Of a stretch of 64,000 bases of DNA, positions 28,138 through 36,179 are shown piece after piece. Made by a program: the position numbers and the translations under genes. How positions within the stretch are numbered: position 1 is the first letter of the stretch; every line of letters begins with the position of its first letter. Source of the stretch: Cupriavidus cauae (GTDB taxonomy: Bacteria; Pseudomonadota; Gammaproteobacteria; Burkholderiales; Burkholderiaceae); assembly GCF_008632125.1 (NCBI RefSeq), contig NZ_VWRN01000023.1:1-64000 (forward strand). Direction: 5' to 3'. The notes beneath the pieces are model-generated. The model worked only from the letters and a program-made list of their open reading frames with translations. It made no database searches and was not told the DNA's origin.

Positions 28138-30102
28138 TCAGCGCGCCGCCTTGGCCGGGCCTGGCTTCGCTTCGGCTGCCTTCGCCTGGGCCGCCTTCGC
28201 CTGCGCAGCGGGCACATCGCTGCGCCACCAGCTGCTCAGCACCCAGCCCTCGGCCGTGTAGTAGTACGGCAGCCGCTGCGGATAGACCAGCTCGCGCCGG
28301 TAGGCCACGCGATGCGAGGCGCTGTACCAGTTCGGCACCACGTAGTAGCCGTGCATCAGCACGCGGTCGAGCGCGCGCGACGCATTGATCAGGTCCTTGC
28401 GCGTATGCGCGCGCAGCACCTGGTCGACCAGCTTGTCGACCGCGGGCGATTTCAGCCCGAACAGATTGTCCGAGCCCGGCATCGAGGCCGCCTCGCTGGT
28501 GAAGCGATCGCGCAGTTCGTTGCCCGGGCTCTGCGAATCGGGGAAGCGGATCGACACCACGTCGAAGTCGAAGTCTTCCAGCCGCTTCTGGTACAGCGCG
28601 AAGTCGGTGGTGCGCTGATGGACCTGGATGCCGAGCTTCTCCAGGTTGCGTACATAGGTCGTGATGACGCGGCTCATCGCGCCGCCGTCGTCGAGAAACT
28701 CGAACACGAAGGGCTCGCCCCTGGCGTTGCGCAGCGCGCCGTCGCTATAGGTCCAGCCCGCCTGCGCCAGCAGCCGGCGCGCCTCGCGCAGGTTGTCGCG
28801 CAGCGAGCGCGGCGGCTCGGTAGTCGGCTGCGTGACAATGGGACCGAATACCTCGGGCGCCAGCTGGTCGCGCAGCGGCTCCAGCAAGGCCAGCTCGCCG
28901 GGGCCGGGACGGCCGTCGAAGGTTGCGCTGGCGGCCAGTTCGCTGTTGGAGAACCAGCTGTCGAGGCGCTTGTAGGCGCCGTAGAACAGCTGCCGGTTCA
29001 GCCATTCGAAATCCAGCGCGAGGATCAGCGCCTGGCGCACGCGCACGTCCTGGAACAGCGGCTTGCGCATGTTCATCACGAAGCCCTGCATGCCCGCGCC
29101 ATTGCGGTGCGGGAATTCGGTCTTCATCAGCTCGCCGTTGGCGAAGCGCTTGCCGACATAGCTCTTGGCCCAGCTCTTGGAGCGGTACTCGACGATGGCG
29201 TCGAATTCGCCGGCCTTGAAGGCCTCCAGCCGCGCGGTCTCGTCCTTGTAGAGGCGGTACACCACGCGGTCGAAGTTGAAGGTGCCGCGCCGCACCGCCA
29301 GGTCCTTGCCCCAGTAGTTCGGATTGCGCTTGTAGATGATGCCGCGGCCCGCGTCGTAGCGCTCGATCAGATAGGGACCGCTGGTGACGGGCGTCTCGAA
29401 GGTCAGCTTCTCGAACGGCACCTTGGCCGCCCATTTGCGCGAGAACACCGGCAGCGAGCCGACGATCAGCGGCAGCTCGCCGTTGCGCTGCTTGAAGTCG
29501 TAGCGCACGGTTCGGTCGTCGATCACGGTCAGCGATTTGACGTCGGCGCACATGCTGCGATAGCCGGGGCTCGAAGCCTTGCTCATCAGCATGTCGAAGG
29601 AATACTTGACGTCGCTGGCCAGCACCGGATCGCCGTTGTGGAAGCGCGCCTGCGGATGGATGCGGAAGGTCACCGACAGCTCGTCGGGGGCCACCGAGAC
29701 GTCCTCGGCCAGCAGGCCGTAGGCGCTGGCGGTCTCGTCGGCGCTGCCGATCAGCAGCGACTCGAACATCAGCGAGGTCAGGCCCGGCGCGGCGACGCCC
29801 TTCAGCGTGAACGGGTTGAACTTGTCGAAGCTGGTGCGCCGGTCCGGATTCGCCAACGTCAGCGTGCCGCCGCGGGGGGCATCGGGATTGACGTAGTCGA
29901 AATGGTGGAAGTCGGGCGGGTACTTCAGGTCGCCGTGCAGCGCGAAGCCGTGCGCGGCCCATGCCGTGGTCGGCATCGTCGGCAACAGCGCGGCCACCAG
30001 GGCGGCTGCGGCGGACCGTGCCAGCATCTGGACCAGGCCGGTGCGAGTCCGCGCCCGGATACGATGCCATGCCGAAAACGGCCCTGCTGCTTGCCTTTGC
30101 AT
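28138..30102 (-). CDS. yejA: Periplasmic peptide-binding protein of the Yej transporter
   Basis: Family 5 extracellular solute-binding protein, 654 residues. The N-terminus has a signal peptide (hydrophobic [19 protein letters not shown], cleavage before AHGFAL). Family landmarks include [18 protein letters not shown] and [18 protein letters not shown] 30102 is chosen because GGGGGAGGG lies about 10 bases upstream; an in-frame TTG at 30138 is less likely. The C-terminal tail is an [12 protein letters not shown] repeat. First gene of the yejABEF operon, transcribed away from fabI. Confidence 0.93.
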   Translation of the reverse strand: MQRQAAGPFSAWHRIRARTRTGLVQMLARSAAAALVAALLPTMPTTAWAAHGFALHGDLKYPPDFHHFDYVNPDAPRGGTLTLANPDRRTSFDKFNPFTLKGVAAPGLTSLMFESLLIGSADETASAYGLLAEDVSVAPDELSVTFRIHPQARFHNGDPVLASDVKYSFDMLMSKASSPGYRSMCADVKSLTVIDDRTVRYDFKQRNGELPLIVGSLPVFSRKWAAKVPFEKLTFETPVTSGPYLIERYDAGRGIIYKRNPNYWGKDLAVRRGTFNFDRVVYRLYKDETARLEAFKAGEFDAIVEYRSKSWAKSYVGKRFANGELMKTEFPHRNGAGMQGFVMNMRKPLFQDVRVRQALILALDFEWLNRQLFYGAYKRLDSWFSNSELAASATFDGRPGPGELALLEPLRDQLAPEVFGPIVTQPTTEPPRSLRDNLREARRLLAQAGWTYSDGALRNARGEPFVFEFLDDGGAMSRVITTYVRNLEKLGIQVHQRTTDFALYQKRLEDFDFDVVSIRFPDSQSPGNELRDRFTSEAASMPGSDNLFGLKSPAVDKLVDQVLRAHTRKDLINASRALDRVLMHGYYVVPNWYSASHRVAYRRELVYPQRLPYYYTAEGWVLSSWWRSDVPAAQAKAAQAKAAEAKPGPAKAAR

Positions 30103-30400
30103 CCGGTCGATGCCCTCCCCCAGAACTTCGCTTGCCAAGTACGGCCGCGGTCGGTGCCCGGGCCAAGTTGTGCGACAATTTTACCTTCGTTCGGCGGCGT
30201 TCCAGCCATCCGGACATTCCAGTACGCGGCGTGGCCGCGGCCGCAACGGGCCTGCCCGCTCGCCATCGGCGATCCGGTACGGCAAGCGGGTCGGTCATCC
30301 GGCCCTGCGGCCCGGCGAGGCTCAGCACGAACCGTGCCCGGCAGCGTGCCCCACGCCGGCGCGCCGCGAACGCGCATCACAAGACCACCATGGAGAACTT
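30103..30400. other. Divergent promoter region between yejA and fabI
   Basis: About 300 bp that must hold both promoters. A TTGTGC and ACAATT pair near 30168-30180 is not at proper spacing, so I call no box with confidence. No gene is supported here. Confidence 0.4.
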
Positions 30401-31189
30401 ATGGGATTTCTGGCAGGTAAGCGGATCCTGATCACCGGCTTGCTGTCGAACCGCTCGATCGCCTACGGCATCGCGTCGGCCTGCAAGCGCGAAGGCGCGG
30501 AACTGGCCTTCACCTATGTCGGCGAGCGCTTCAAGGACCGTATCCAGGACTTTGCCAAGGAATTCGGCAGCGATCTGGTATTCGAATGCGATGTGTCGAG
30601 CGACGAGCAGATCGCCGCCACCTTCGCCGCGCTCGGCCAGCGCTGGGACAAGCTCGACGGCCTGGTCCATTCGATCGGCTTCGCCCCGCGCGAGGCGATC
30701 GCCGGCGACTTCCTCGACGGCCTGTCGCGCGAGGCGTTCCGCGTCGCCCACGACATCTCGGCCTACAGCTTCCCGGCGCTCGCCAAGGCCGCGCTGCCGC
30801 TGCTGTCGGACAAGGCCTCGCTGCTGACGCTGACCTATCTGGGCAGCGAACGCGTGGTGCCCAACTACAACACGATGGGCCTGGCCAAGGCGTCGCTGGA
30901 AGCCAGCGTGCGCTACCTGGCCGCCTCGGTCGGCCCGCGCGGCATCCGCGCCAACGGCATCTCGGCCGGCCCGATCAAGACGCTGGCCGCCTCGGGCATC
31001 AAGGGCTTCGGCAAGCTGCTCGGCCACTTCGAGGAAGCCGCCCCGCTGCGCCGCAACGTCACCATCGAGGAAGTCGGCAACGTCGCGGCCTTCCTGCTGT
31101 CGGACCTGTCGAGCGGCGTGACCGGCGAGATCACGTACGTCGACGCGGGCTTCAATATCGTCGGCGCCAGCCTGCCGGAAGGCGAGTAA
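30401..31189 (+). CDS. fabI: Enoyl-[acyl-carrier-protein] reductase (NADH)
   Basis: Last reductive step of fatty-acid elongation and the target of triclosan and diazaborines. The 262-residue SDR-fold protein has the FabI-type dinucleotide motif [11 protein letters not shown]. Its catalytic residues stand at the same numbers as in E. coli: Tyr146, Tyr156 and Lys163 (YNTMGLAK). GGAG precedes ATG 30401 by 6 bases. It is followed by tRNA genes rather than other fab genes. Confidence 0.97.
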   Translation: MGFLAGKRILITGLLSNRSIAYGIASACKREGAELAFTYVGERFKDRIQDFAKEFGSDLVFECDVSSDEQIAATFAALGQRWDKLDGLVHSIGFAPREAIAGDFLDGLSREAFRVAHDISAYSFPALAKAALPLLSDKASLLTLTYLGSERVVPNYNTMGLAKASLEASVRYLAASVGPRGIRANGISAGPIKTLAASGIKGFGKLLGHFEEAAPLRRNVTIEEVGNVAAFLLSDLSSGVTGEITYVDAGFNIVGASLPEGE

Positions 31190-31258
31190 GGTCGTAGAGG
31201 GCCGAACAGGGGCGAACAGGGACGGATAACCGGGCTGTCTGTGCACCGCCGATCGCGT

Positions 31259-31287
31259 TTGACCGCCGCAGTGCCGACGGATACAAT
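31259..31287 (+). promoter_or_regulatory. Promoter of tRNA-Pro
   Basis: TTGACC (31259-31264) and TACAAT (31282-31287) with 17-bp spacing lie 9 bases upstream of tRNA-Pro. This is one of the best sigma-70 matches in the window. Confidence 0.85.
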
Positions 31288-31296
31288 GCGCGGCTT

Positions 31297-31373
31297 CGGG
31301 GCGTAGCGCAGCCTGGTAGCGCATCTGATTTGGGATCAGAGGGTCGCATGTTCGAATCATGTCGCCCCGACCA
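31297..31373 (+). tRNA. tRNA-Pro (anticodon TGG)
   Basis: Complete 77-base cloverleaf with encoded CCA: acceptor CGGGGCG / CGCCCCG, anticodon loop TTTGGGA, T loop TTCGAAT. Confidence 0.98.
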
Positions 31374-31382
31374 GAACGACAA

Positions 31383-31420
31383 GGGTTAGCAGGCCACGGC
31401 CGGCTAACCCTTTTTCTCTT
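31383..31420 (+). terminator. Intrinsic terminator after tRNA-Pro
   Basis: GGGTTAGC (31383-31390) pairs with GCTAACCC (31403-31410), followed by TTTTTCTCTT. It separates tRNA-Pro from tRNA-Arg only 5 bases before the latter, so tRNA-Arg may depend on read-through or processing. Confidence 0.85.
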
Positions 31421-31424
31421 CCGA

Positions 31425-31501
31425 CCGCCCTTAGCTCAGTTGGATAGAGCACTCGCCTTCTAAGCGAGCGGTCGCACGTTCGAATCGTGCAGGGCGGGCC
31501 A
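31425..31501 (+). tRNA. tRNA-Arg (anticodon TCT)
   Basis: Complete 77-base cloverleaf with encoded CCA: acceptor CCGCCCT / AGGGCGG, D arm AGCTCAGTTGGATAGAGC, anticodon loop CTTCTAA. No separate promoter is visible after the preceding terminator. Confidence 0.97.
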
Positions 31502-31682
31502 CACCTCTTTGGTGGCGGCAAAGGCACTCCCAGGCGGAGACTATTCCGCCCGATTTCCCCTCTGCTTTTATCGCCGCCGGTTCACAAAGCCTGCCGCGCC
31601 GACACCACGTTTCGCCGGTTCCCGCCCGCGTACGGGAACTAAAGGCAGGCGCCCGGAACCCAAAATGCTGCAGGTGCGTTCG

Positions 31683-31691
31683 TGCTATAAT
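31683..31691 (+). promoter_or_regulatory. Extended -10 promoter of infA
   Basis: TGCTATAAT is a perfect -10 (31686-31691) with the TG extension one base upstream. No -35 hexamer is seen, which extended -10 promoters tolerate. It is 59 bp before the infA start. Confidence 0.7.
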
Positions 31692-31750
31692 CGCGCATCC
31701 GCAAAGGCGGCCGTCCGGCTGCCCATCATGGAGCCACAAAGGAAGGAAGC

Positions 31751-31972
31751 TTGGCTAAGGAAGAACTCATTGAATTCGGCGGCGTCGTTTCGGAAGCGCT
31801 GCCCGACAACCGCTATCGCGTGCTGCTGGAAAACGGCGTGGAAATCTGGGCCTACGCATCGGGCAAGATGCAGAAGCACCGGATCCGTATTCTGGCCGGC
31901 GACCGCGTGACGCTGGAAATGTCGCCCTACGACCTGACCAAGGGTCGCATCAACTTCCGTCACAAGAGCTGA
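31751..31972 (+). CDS. infA: Translation initiation factor IF-1, non-operonic paralogue type
   Basis: Binds the ribosomal A site during initiation. The 73-residue S1-type OB fold ([20 protein letters not shown], then [16 protein letters not shown]) is complete. The start is TTG at 31751 behind a strong AAGGAAGGAAG ribosome binding site. It stands alone, outside a ribosomal-protein operon. Its sequence differs from the rpmJ-linked IF-1 (AKDDVIQMQGEV type) known in Burkholderiales, so it is probably the second infA copy of these bacteria. Confidence 0.95.
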   Translation: MAKEELIEFGGVVSEALPDNRYRVLLENGVEIWAYASGKMQKHRIRILAGDRVTLEMSPYDLTKGRINFRHKS

Positions 31973-32649
31973 TACCGGACCGCCCGGTCCAACGGTTTCG
32001 CTCCTGTTCGGCGTCGCGGCGACGACGCGATTCTGCTCGTCGCCTGGCCGCGTCGTGCCTCCCACCCAGCGCAGCTTGCACGCGGTCACTCGATCCGAAT
32101 GACCGCGACGGTGGCGTTCGCGCGTCTGGCGGGAAGATGCCTCGCCGCACCCCTTCGAGGTGCCGGTGTACTGGCATCGACCGCGCCGCCCTCCCCCTGA
32201 AGTTCGACACGGCCCCCGCCTTCGGTCGCCCCTTTGCCGGTCGCCCCGTCGCCGCTCTCTTCATTGCTGGTCGCCCCGGCGTCGCTCTTCCCTTACCCCT
32301 TGCCGGTCGTCTCGTTGCCGGTCGTCCCGTCACGACACGCATTGTGACCGTCGCGCGACCGTCATCTTGCTGTCATCGACGCCGCCGATACTCCCGCGTC
32401 GCCCGGTGACTTGATCCTGTCACCGGCATGGCGGCGCATTGCCCACGCCATGTCGGTGCGCGATACTGACCGCGGCATCGACTGGCCGGCCACGCACCGG
32501 AAGACGGCGCCGACACCACGGACCGGACGCCGCGTCGAACGCAGGCCCGACACCCCAGTCGAACCGATCCAGACGGAGCCGGTACCGGTTTCCGGAGTTC
32601 CAACACGAACGACCACCGCACGGCATTCGCGCCGTGCCGATCTCCAGCA
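31973..32649. other. 677-bp region without a supported gene
   Basis: Between infA and sixA. The middle (32225-32337) is a degenerate repeat of about 15 bp containing ccggtcgccccg or ccggtcgtcccg. Open frames on both strands are Arg/Pro/Gly-Ala low complexity and have no ribosome binding sites. I see no terminator with a U tract after infA and no RNA gene. Confidence 0.5.
32225..32337. repeat. Degenerate GC-rich repeat between infA and sixA
   Basis: About six imperfect copies of a ggtcgccccg / ggtcgtcccg core spaced 12 to 25 bp apart. It is much less regular than the other arrays. Confidence 0.5.
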
Positions 32650-33126
32650 ATGAACCTGATCCTGTGGCGCCACGCCGAAGCGGAAGCGCTCCCCGATGTT
32701 GCCGGCATGGGCCGCGCCGCGGACCTGCAACGTGCCCTGACCCGCCGCGGCCGCAAGCAGGCCGAAGCCTCGGCCGCCTGGCTGCGGGCGCATCTGCCAC
32801 CCGATGCGCGGCTGTTGTGCAGCCCCGCGCAGCGCAGCCGCGAAACCGCCGCGGCGCTGCGCGCCGACGCGCTGGTGGTGCCCGCGCTGGCGCCAGACAG
32901 CGATGTCACCGACGTGCTGGCGGCGATCGACTGGCCGCATGCGGCCGGTACCACGGTCGTGGTCGGCCATCAGCCCTGGATCGGCCGGCTCGCGGCTCTA
33001 CTGCTCGCCGGCACGGAGATCAGCTGGAGCATCCGCAAGAGCGGCATCTGGTGGCTGACGGCCCGCACGCGCGAGCACGAGGACCAGGTCGTGCTGCGTG
33101 CGGTGATCAATCCCGAATTCCTGTGA
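32650..33126 (+). CDS. sixA: Phosphohistidine phosphatase SixA
   Basis: Histidine-phosphatase family enzyme that removes phosphate from phosphohistidine, in E. coli acting on ArcB and the nitrogen phosphotransferase protein NPr. The 158-residue protein has the RHG-type motif RHAE (Arg7, His8 as phospho-acceptor) and the second His in VVGHQPW. Length matches the family. The 16-bp repeat array begins 47 bp after its stop codon. Confidence 0.9.
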   Translation: MNLILWRHAEAEALPDVAGMGRAADLQRALTRRGRKQAEASAAWLRAHLPPDARLLCSPAQRSRETAAALRADALVVPALAPDSDVTDVLAAIDWPHAAGTTVVVGHQPWIGRLAALLLAGTEISWSIRKSGIWWLTARTREHEDQVVLRAVINPEFL

Positions 33127-33172
33127 CCTTCGTCCGGCGGCGCTGCGTGGCGAGGTGATCGTCGCCACGCCG

Positions 33173-33379
33173 TCATGTCGCGACGCCTTCATGTCGCGAC
33201 GCCTTCATGCCGCGACGCCCTCATGCCGCGACGCCCTCATGCCGCGACGCCTTCATGCCGCGACGCCCTCATGCCGCGACGCCCTCATGCCGCGACGTCC
33301 TCATGCCGCGACGTCCTCATGCCGCGACGTCCTCTGTCGCGACAGGTTCATGCCGCCACGCCCTCATCTGCCACGGCAG
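33173..33379. repeat. 16-bp direct-repeat array between sixA and olsB
   Basis: Ten units of exactly 16 bp start at 33173, 33189, 33205 and so on to 33317, consensus TCATGCCGCGACGCCC. Three decayed units follow (33333, 33348, 33364). The differences are mostly T/C at positions 6, 13 and 16. There are no spacers, so it is not CRISPR. Each unit has a CG-rich near-palindromic core; the decayed unit at 33333 contains the perfect palindrome CTGTCGCGACAG. The 346-bp gap 33127-33472 otherwise holds only the olsB leader. Confidence 0.92.
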
Positions 33380-33472
33380 CACGGTCACGCAACCGTCATC
33401 GCCGGTTCACGGCTCTGTCACCGCTCCCCTCTACATTGTTTCGCAGCCATGTTGTCATCGAAAGGACATCTG

Positions 33473-34309
33473 ATGCGAGACCTCCCGACGCCTACCCAGC
33501 CGCTCTTCGATTCCTTGCCCAATGGCCTGGCGGGCCATCCGGGCCGGAGGCGTCTTCATCGCCAATCCGTTGCGCAGCAAGATGCAGCGCCTGCTCTCAG
33601 CGTGGCGTGGGCGCGCCACCAGGACGAAGTAGTCGAAGCGCAGCGCCTGCGCTACAAGGTATTTGCCGAGGAGATGGGCGCGCGCCTGTCGACCTCGTCG
33701 CCCGAGCTCGACATCGACATGTTCGATGCCTACTGCGACCACCTGATCGTGCGCGACCTCGCCACGCTGAAGGTCGTGGGTACCTACCGCGTGCTGCCGC
33801 CGCACCAGGCCAAGCGCATCGGCTGCCTGTACGCCGAATCGGAATTCGACCTGGTCCGGCTGGCGCATCTGAAGCCGAAGATGGTCGAACTGGGCCGCTC
33901 GTGCGTGCATCGCGACTACCGCACCGGCAGCGTGATCATGGCGCTGTGGGGCGGGCTGGGCGAGTACCTGCAGCGCTGGGGCATCGAGTCGATGCTCGGC
34001 TGCGCGAGCGTGCCGATCAACGATGGCGGCCATATCGCCGCGAGCCTGAGCCGCGTGTTCGCGCGCGATTATCTGGCGCCGATCGAATACCACGCGTTTC
34101 CGCGGCTGCCGTTGCCGGTGCACGAGCTGAACCAGGACCTGGAAGTCGAGCCGCCGGCGCTGATCAAGGGCTATCTGCGCCTGGGCGCACGCATCTGCGG
34201 CATGCCGGCCTGGGATCCGGACTTCAACGTGGCGGATTTCCTCACGCTGCTGCGCGTCGGGGACATGAATCCGCGTTACGCGCGGCATTTCCTCGGGCTG
34301 CAGCGCTAA
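33473..34309 (+). CDS. olsB: L-ornithine N-alpha-acyltransferase (OlsB-type GNAT)
   Basis: Makes lyso-ornithine lipid from ornithine and 3-hydroxyacyl-ACP, the first step of phosphorus-free ornithine lipids. The 278-residue Acetyltransf_5 family protein has QRLRYKVFAEEMGAR (about 57-71), then VVGTYRVLPP, ESEFDL, MVELGRSCVHRDYR and the GCASVPINDGG segment, as in OlsB proteins. It is often annotated as a haemolysin. ATG 33473 has AAAGGA 7 bases upstream. The same frame stays open through the upstream 16-bp array, which I take as chance. olsA (the second acyltransferase) is not in the window. Its place beside the Pho genes suits lipid replacement under phosphate limitation. Confidence 0.85.
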   Translation: MRDLPTPTQPLFDSLPNGLAGHPGRRRLHRQSVAQQDAAPALSVAWARHQDEVVEAQRLRYKVFAEEMGARLSTSSPELDIDMFDAYCDHLIVRDLATLKVVGTYRVLPPHQAKRIGCLYAESEFDLVRLAHLKPKMVELGRSCVHRDYRTGSVIMALWGGLGEYLQRWGIESMLGCASVPINDGGHIAASLSRVFARDYLAPIEYHAFPRLPLPVHELNQDLEVEPPALIKGYLRLGARICGMPAWDPDFNVADFLTLLRVGDMNPRYARHFLGLQR

Positions 34310-34477
34310 GAGGTTGAGGGGTTGAGGCGGCGCGCCAGTCGCGCGCTGTCTCCTCTCGCCTCCTCTCCCGCAGGCCATGGGCCAACAGAGGCACTGTCCG
34401 GCCCTCGCCCGCAAGCGGAAGACGTAGAACACCGGCGCAGCCTGTACGCGTCCGCCGACGGCGGTTGGCCCCTTCCT

Positions 34478-36016
34478 TCAGACGTACACCACCTTGTAGC
34501 GGATCCCGATCCGCTCCCATTCGTCGGCTTCCTTGCCGAGGCTGTATTCGACCAGCGGATTGGTCTCGACCCACGCCTTCGGCAGCCGCACCTCGAAGCC
34601 CTCTTCCAGCGCGTCGGCGCGCTGGCTGACCCTGATCTCCGGCAGTTCGACATCGGCACGCCGCCGGCACAGCACGAAGGCCAGGCGCAGGCTGAACAGC
34701 ATGCGCCAGTCGAGAAAGCGGCCACGCCCCGACAGCTTGCCTAGCTTGCCGGCATGGCCGAGCAGCAGCGTGGCGAGCCGCGCCTGGTCGGTCTTGGAAA
34801 ATCCCGGCATGTCCGCATGCGTGGCGATATAGGCCGAATGTTTGTGGTAGCTGCTGTGCGCGATCGACATGCCGATCTCGTGCAGGCTCGCGGCCCAGCC
34901 CAGCAGCGCCAGATTGTCCTCGCGCCGTTCGTTGGCCGGATCGGGAAACTGGGCCAGCAGCCGCTGCGCGGCCTGGCGCACGCGCGCGGCCTGGGCACGG
35001 TCGACGCCGTAGCGGCGCATGAACTGATCCACCGTCACCGTGCGCATGTCCTCGTGATGGCTGCGGCCGAGCAGGTCGTACAGCACGCCCAGGCGCAGCG
35101 CGCCGTCGGTGACGTCCATGCGGTCGATATCGAGCTCGGCAAACACGCCGAGCATGATCGACAGCCCGCCGGGCAGCACGGGGATGCGGTCCGGCTTCAA
35201 TCCGACCAGCCGCACGCGGTTGGTGTTCTCCGCCTTGATCAGCGCGCGCTTGAGCCGCTCCAGCCCTTCCCGCGTGATGCCGTGCTCCTGCGCGTTGTCG
35301 TTCATGCCGTTCAGCTCGATCAGCTCGGCCAGCGCGCGCGCCGTGCCCGACGAGCCGACCGCCTGCTGCCAGCCCGCGCTGCGGTACTGGCGCACCAGCA
35401 CCTGGATCTCGCGGCGCGCCGCCAGCTCGGCCTGCTTCATCGCGTATTCGTCGACATTGCCGCTGGGGAAGAACTGCCGGCTGTGCGAAACGCAGCCGAT
35501 ATAGAGCGACTCCATCAGCTTGGCCGAGTACCCATGGCCGATGATGAATTCGGTCGAGCCGCCGCCGATATCGACCACCAGCCGATTGCCGGCGCAGGCA
35601 GGCGCATCGTGCGACGCGCCCAGATAGATCAGCCGGGCTTCCTCGCGGCCGGCGATCACCTCGATCGGAAAGCCCAGCGCGTTCTCCGCCTCGATCAGGA
35701 ATTCGGACGCGTTCTTGGCCACGCGCAGCGTATTGGTGGCGACGGCGCGCACCTGGTCCGGCGAGAATTCGCGCAGGCGGTCGCCAAAGCGCCGCAGCGC
35801 CTCGACGCCGCGGCGCCGCGCCGGCTGGTCCAGGTACTTGTCGGCGGTCAGGCCGGCGGCCAGGCGCACCGGCTCGCGCAGCGCATCGACCTGGAAGATC
35901 TGGCTGACCGGACCGGTCGCGGTCTGGATCTCGTCCACCCGGCCGATCATCAGCCGGAAGCTGTTGGAGCCCATATCGACGGCGGCGAGCAGGCGTGGAG
36001 TATTGTTCATCGTCAT
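34478..36016 (-). CDS. ppx: Exopolyphosphatase (Ppx/GppA family)
   Basis: Hydrolyses terminal phosphate from polyphosphate, or pppGpp in the GppA branch. The 512-residue protein has the actin-like ATPase core: AAVDMGSNSFRLMIG phosphate loop 1, VVDIGGGSTEF phosphate loop 2 and the GSSGTARAL region. A C-terminal HD-like domain (LLGWAASLHEIGMSIAHSSYHKHS) follows. Two ATGs are possible (36016 and 36010). It is divergent from ppk across 163 bp with a Pho-box-like element. I prefer Ppx over GppA because of this ppk pairing. Confidence 0.93.
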   Translation of the reverse strand: MTMNNTPRLLAAVDMGSNSFRLMIGRVDEIQTATGPVSQIFQVDALREPVRLAAGLTADKYLDQPARRRGVEALRRFGDRLREFSPDQVRAVATNTLRVAKNASEFLIEAENALGFPIEVIAGREEARLIYLGASHDAPACAGNRLVVDIGGGSTEFIIGHGYSAKLMESLYIGCVSHSRQFFPSGNVDEYAMKQAELAARREIQVLVRQYRSAGWQQAVGSSGTARALAELIELNGMNDNAQEHGITREGLERLKRALIKAENTNRVRLVGLKPDRIPVLPGGLSIMLGVFAELDIDRMDVTDGALRLGVLYDLLGRSHHEDMRTVTVDQFMRRYGVDRAQAARVRQAAQRLLAQFPDPANERREDNLALLGWAASLHEIGMSIAHSSYHKHSAYIATHADMPGFSKTDQARLATLLLGHAGKLGKLSGRGRFLDWRMLFSLRLAFVLCRRRADVELPEIRVSQRADALEEGFEVRLPKAWVETNPLVEYSLGKEADEWERIGIRYKVVYV

Positions 36017-36116
36017 AGCAGTCTGGAAACACGGACCGGCGGCATTCCGTTCATCGCCGGCCGCGCGAGGCACGAAGAATATGTCCTGGCCGTGTCGGTG
36101 TCATGACAAAATCACG

Positions 36117-36134
36117 TTGTCATCAAGTTGACAC
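36117..36134 (+). promoter_or_regulatory. Candidate Pho box in the ppx-ppk intergenic region
   Basis: TTGTCAT-CAAG-TTGACAC follows the 7-4-7 layout of the Pho box (CTGTCAT-4-CTGTCAT). A further TGTCAT at 36099-36104 lies 20 bp upstream. It is 45 bp before the preferred ppk ATG (36180). No convincing -10 at the expected spacing was found, so this is a candidate only. Confidence 0.55.
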
Positions 36135-36179
36135 GATTCTATGGAAAAGTCGCCGCATCGCCCAAAGAAGGTCATGCCC

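Noticed and set aside
30105-30138. TTG start of yejA at 30138
   Set aside because: ATG 30102 has a GGGGGAGGG sequence at a suitable distance and keeps the signal peptide; the TTG has no clear ribosome binding site.
31950-32342. Arg/Pro/Gly-rich protein on the minus strand between infA and sixA
   Set aside because: Low-complexity translation of a degenerate repeat, overlapping the end of infA, with no ribosome binding site.
33173-33379. CRISPR array
   Set aside because: The 16-bp units are directly adjacent with no spacers, and no cas genes are in the window.
33155-33472. N-terminal extension of OlsB through the 16-bp repeats
   Set aside because: The frame is open only because the repeat has no stops. 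The family N-terminus and a good ribosome binding site place the start at 33473.
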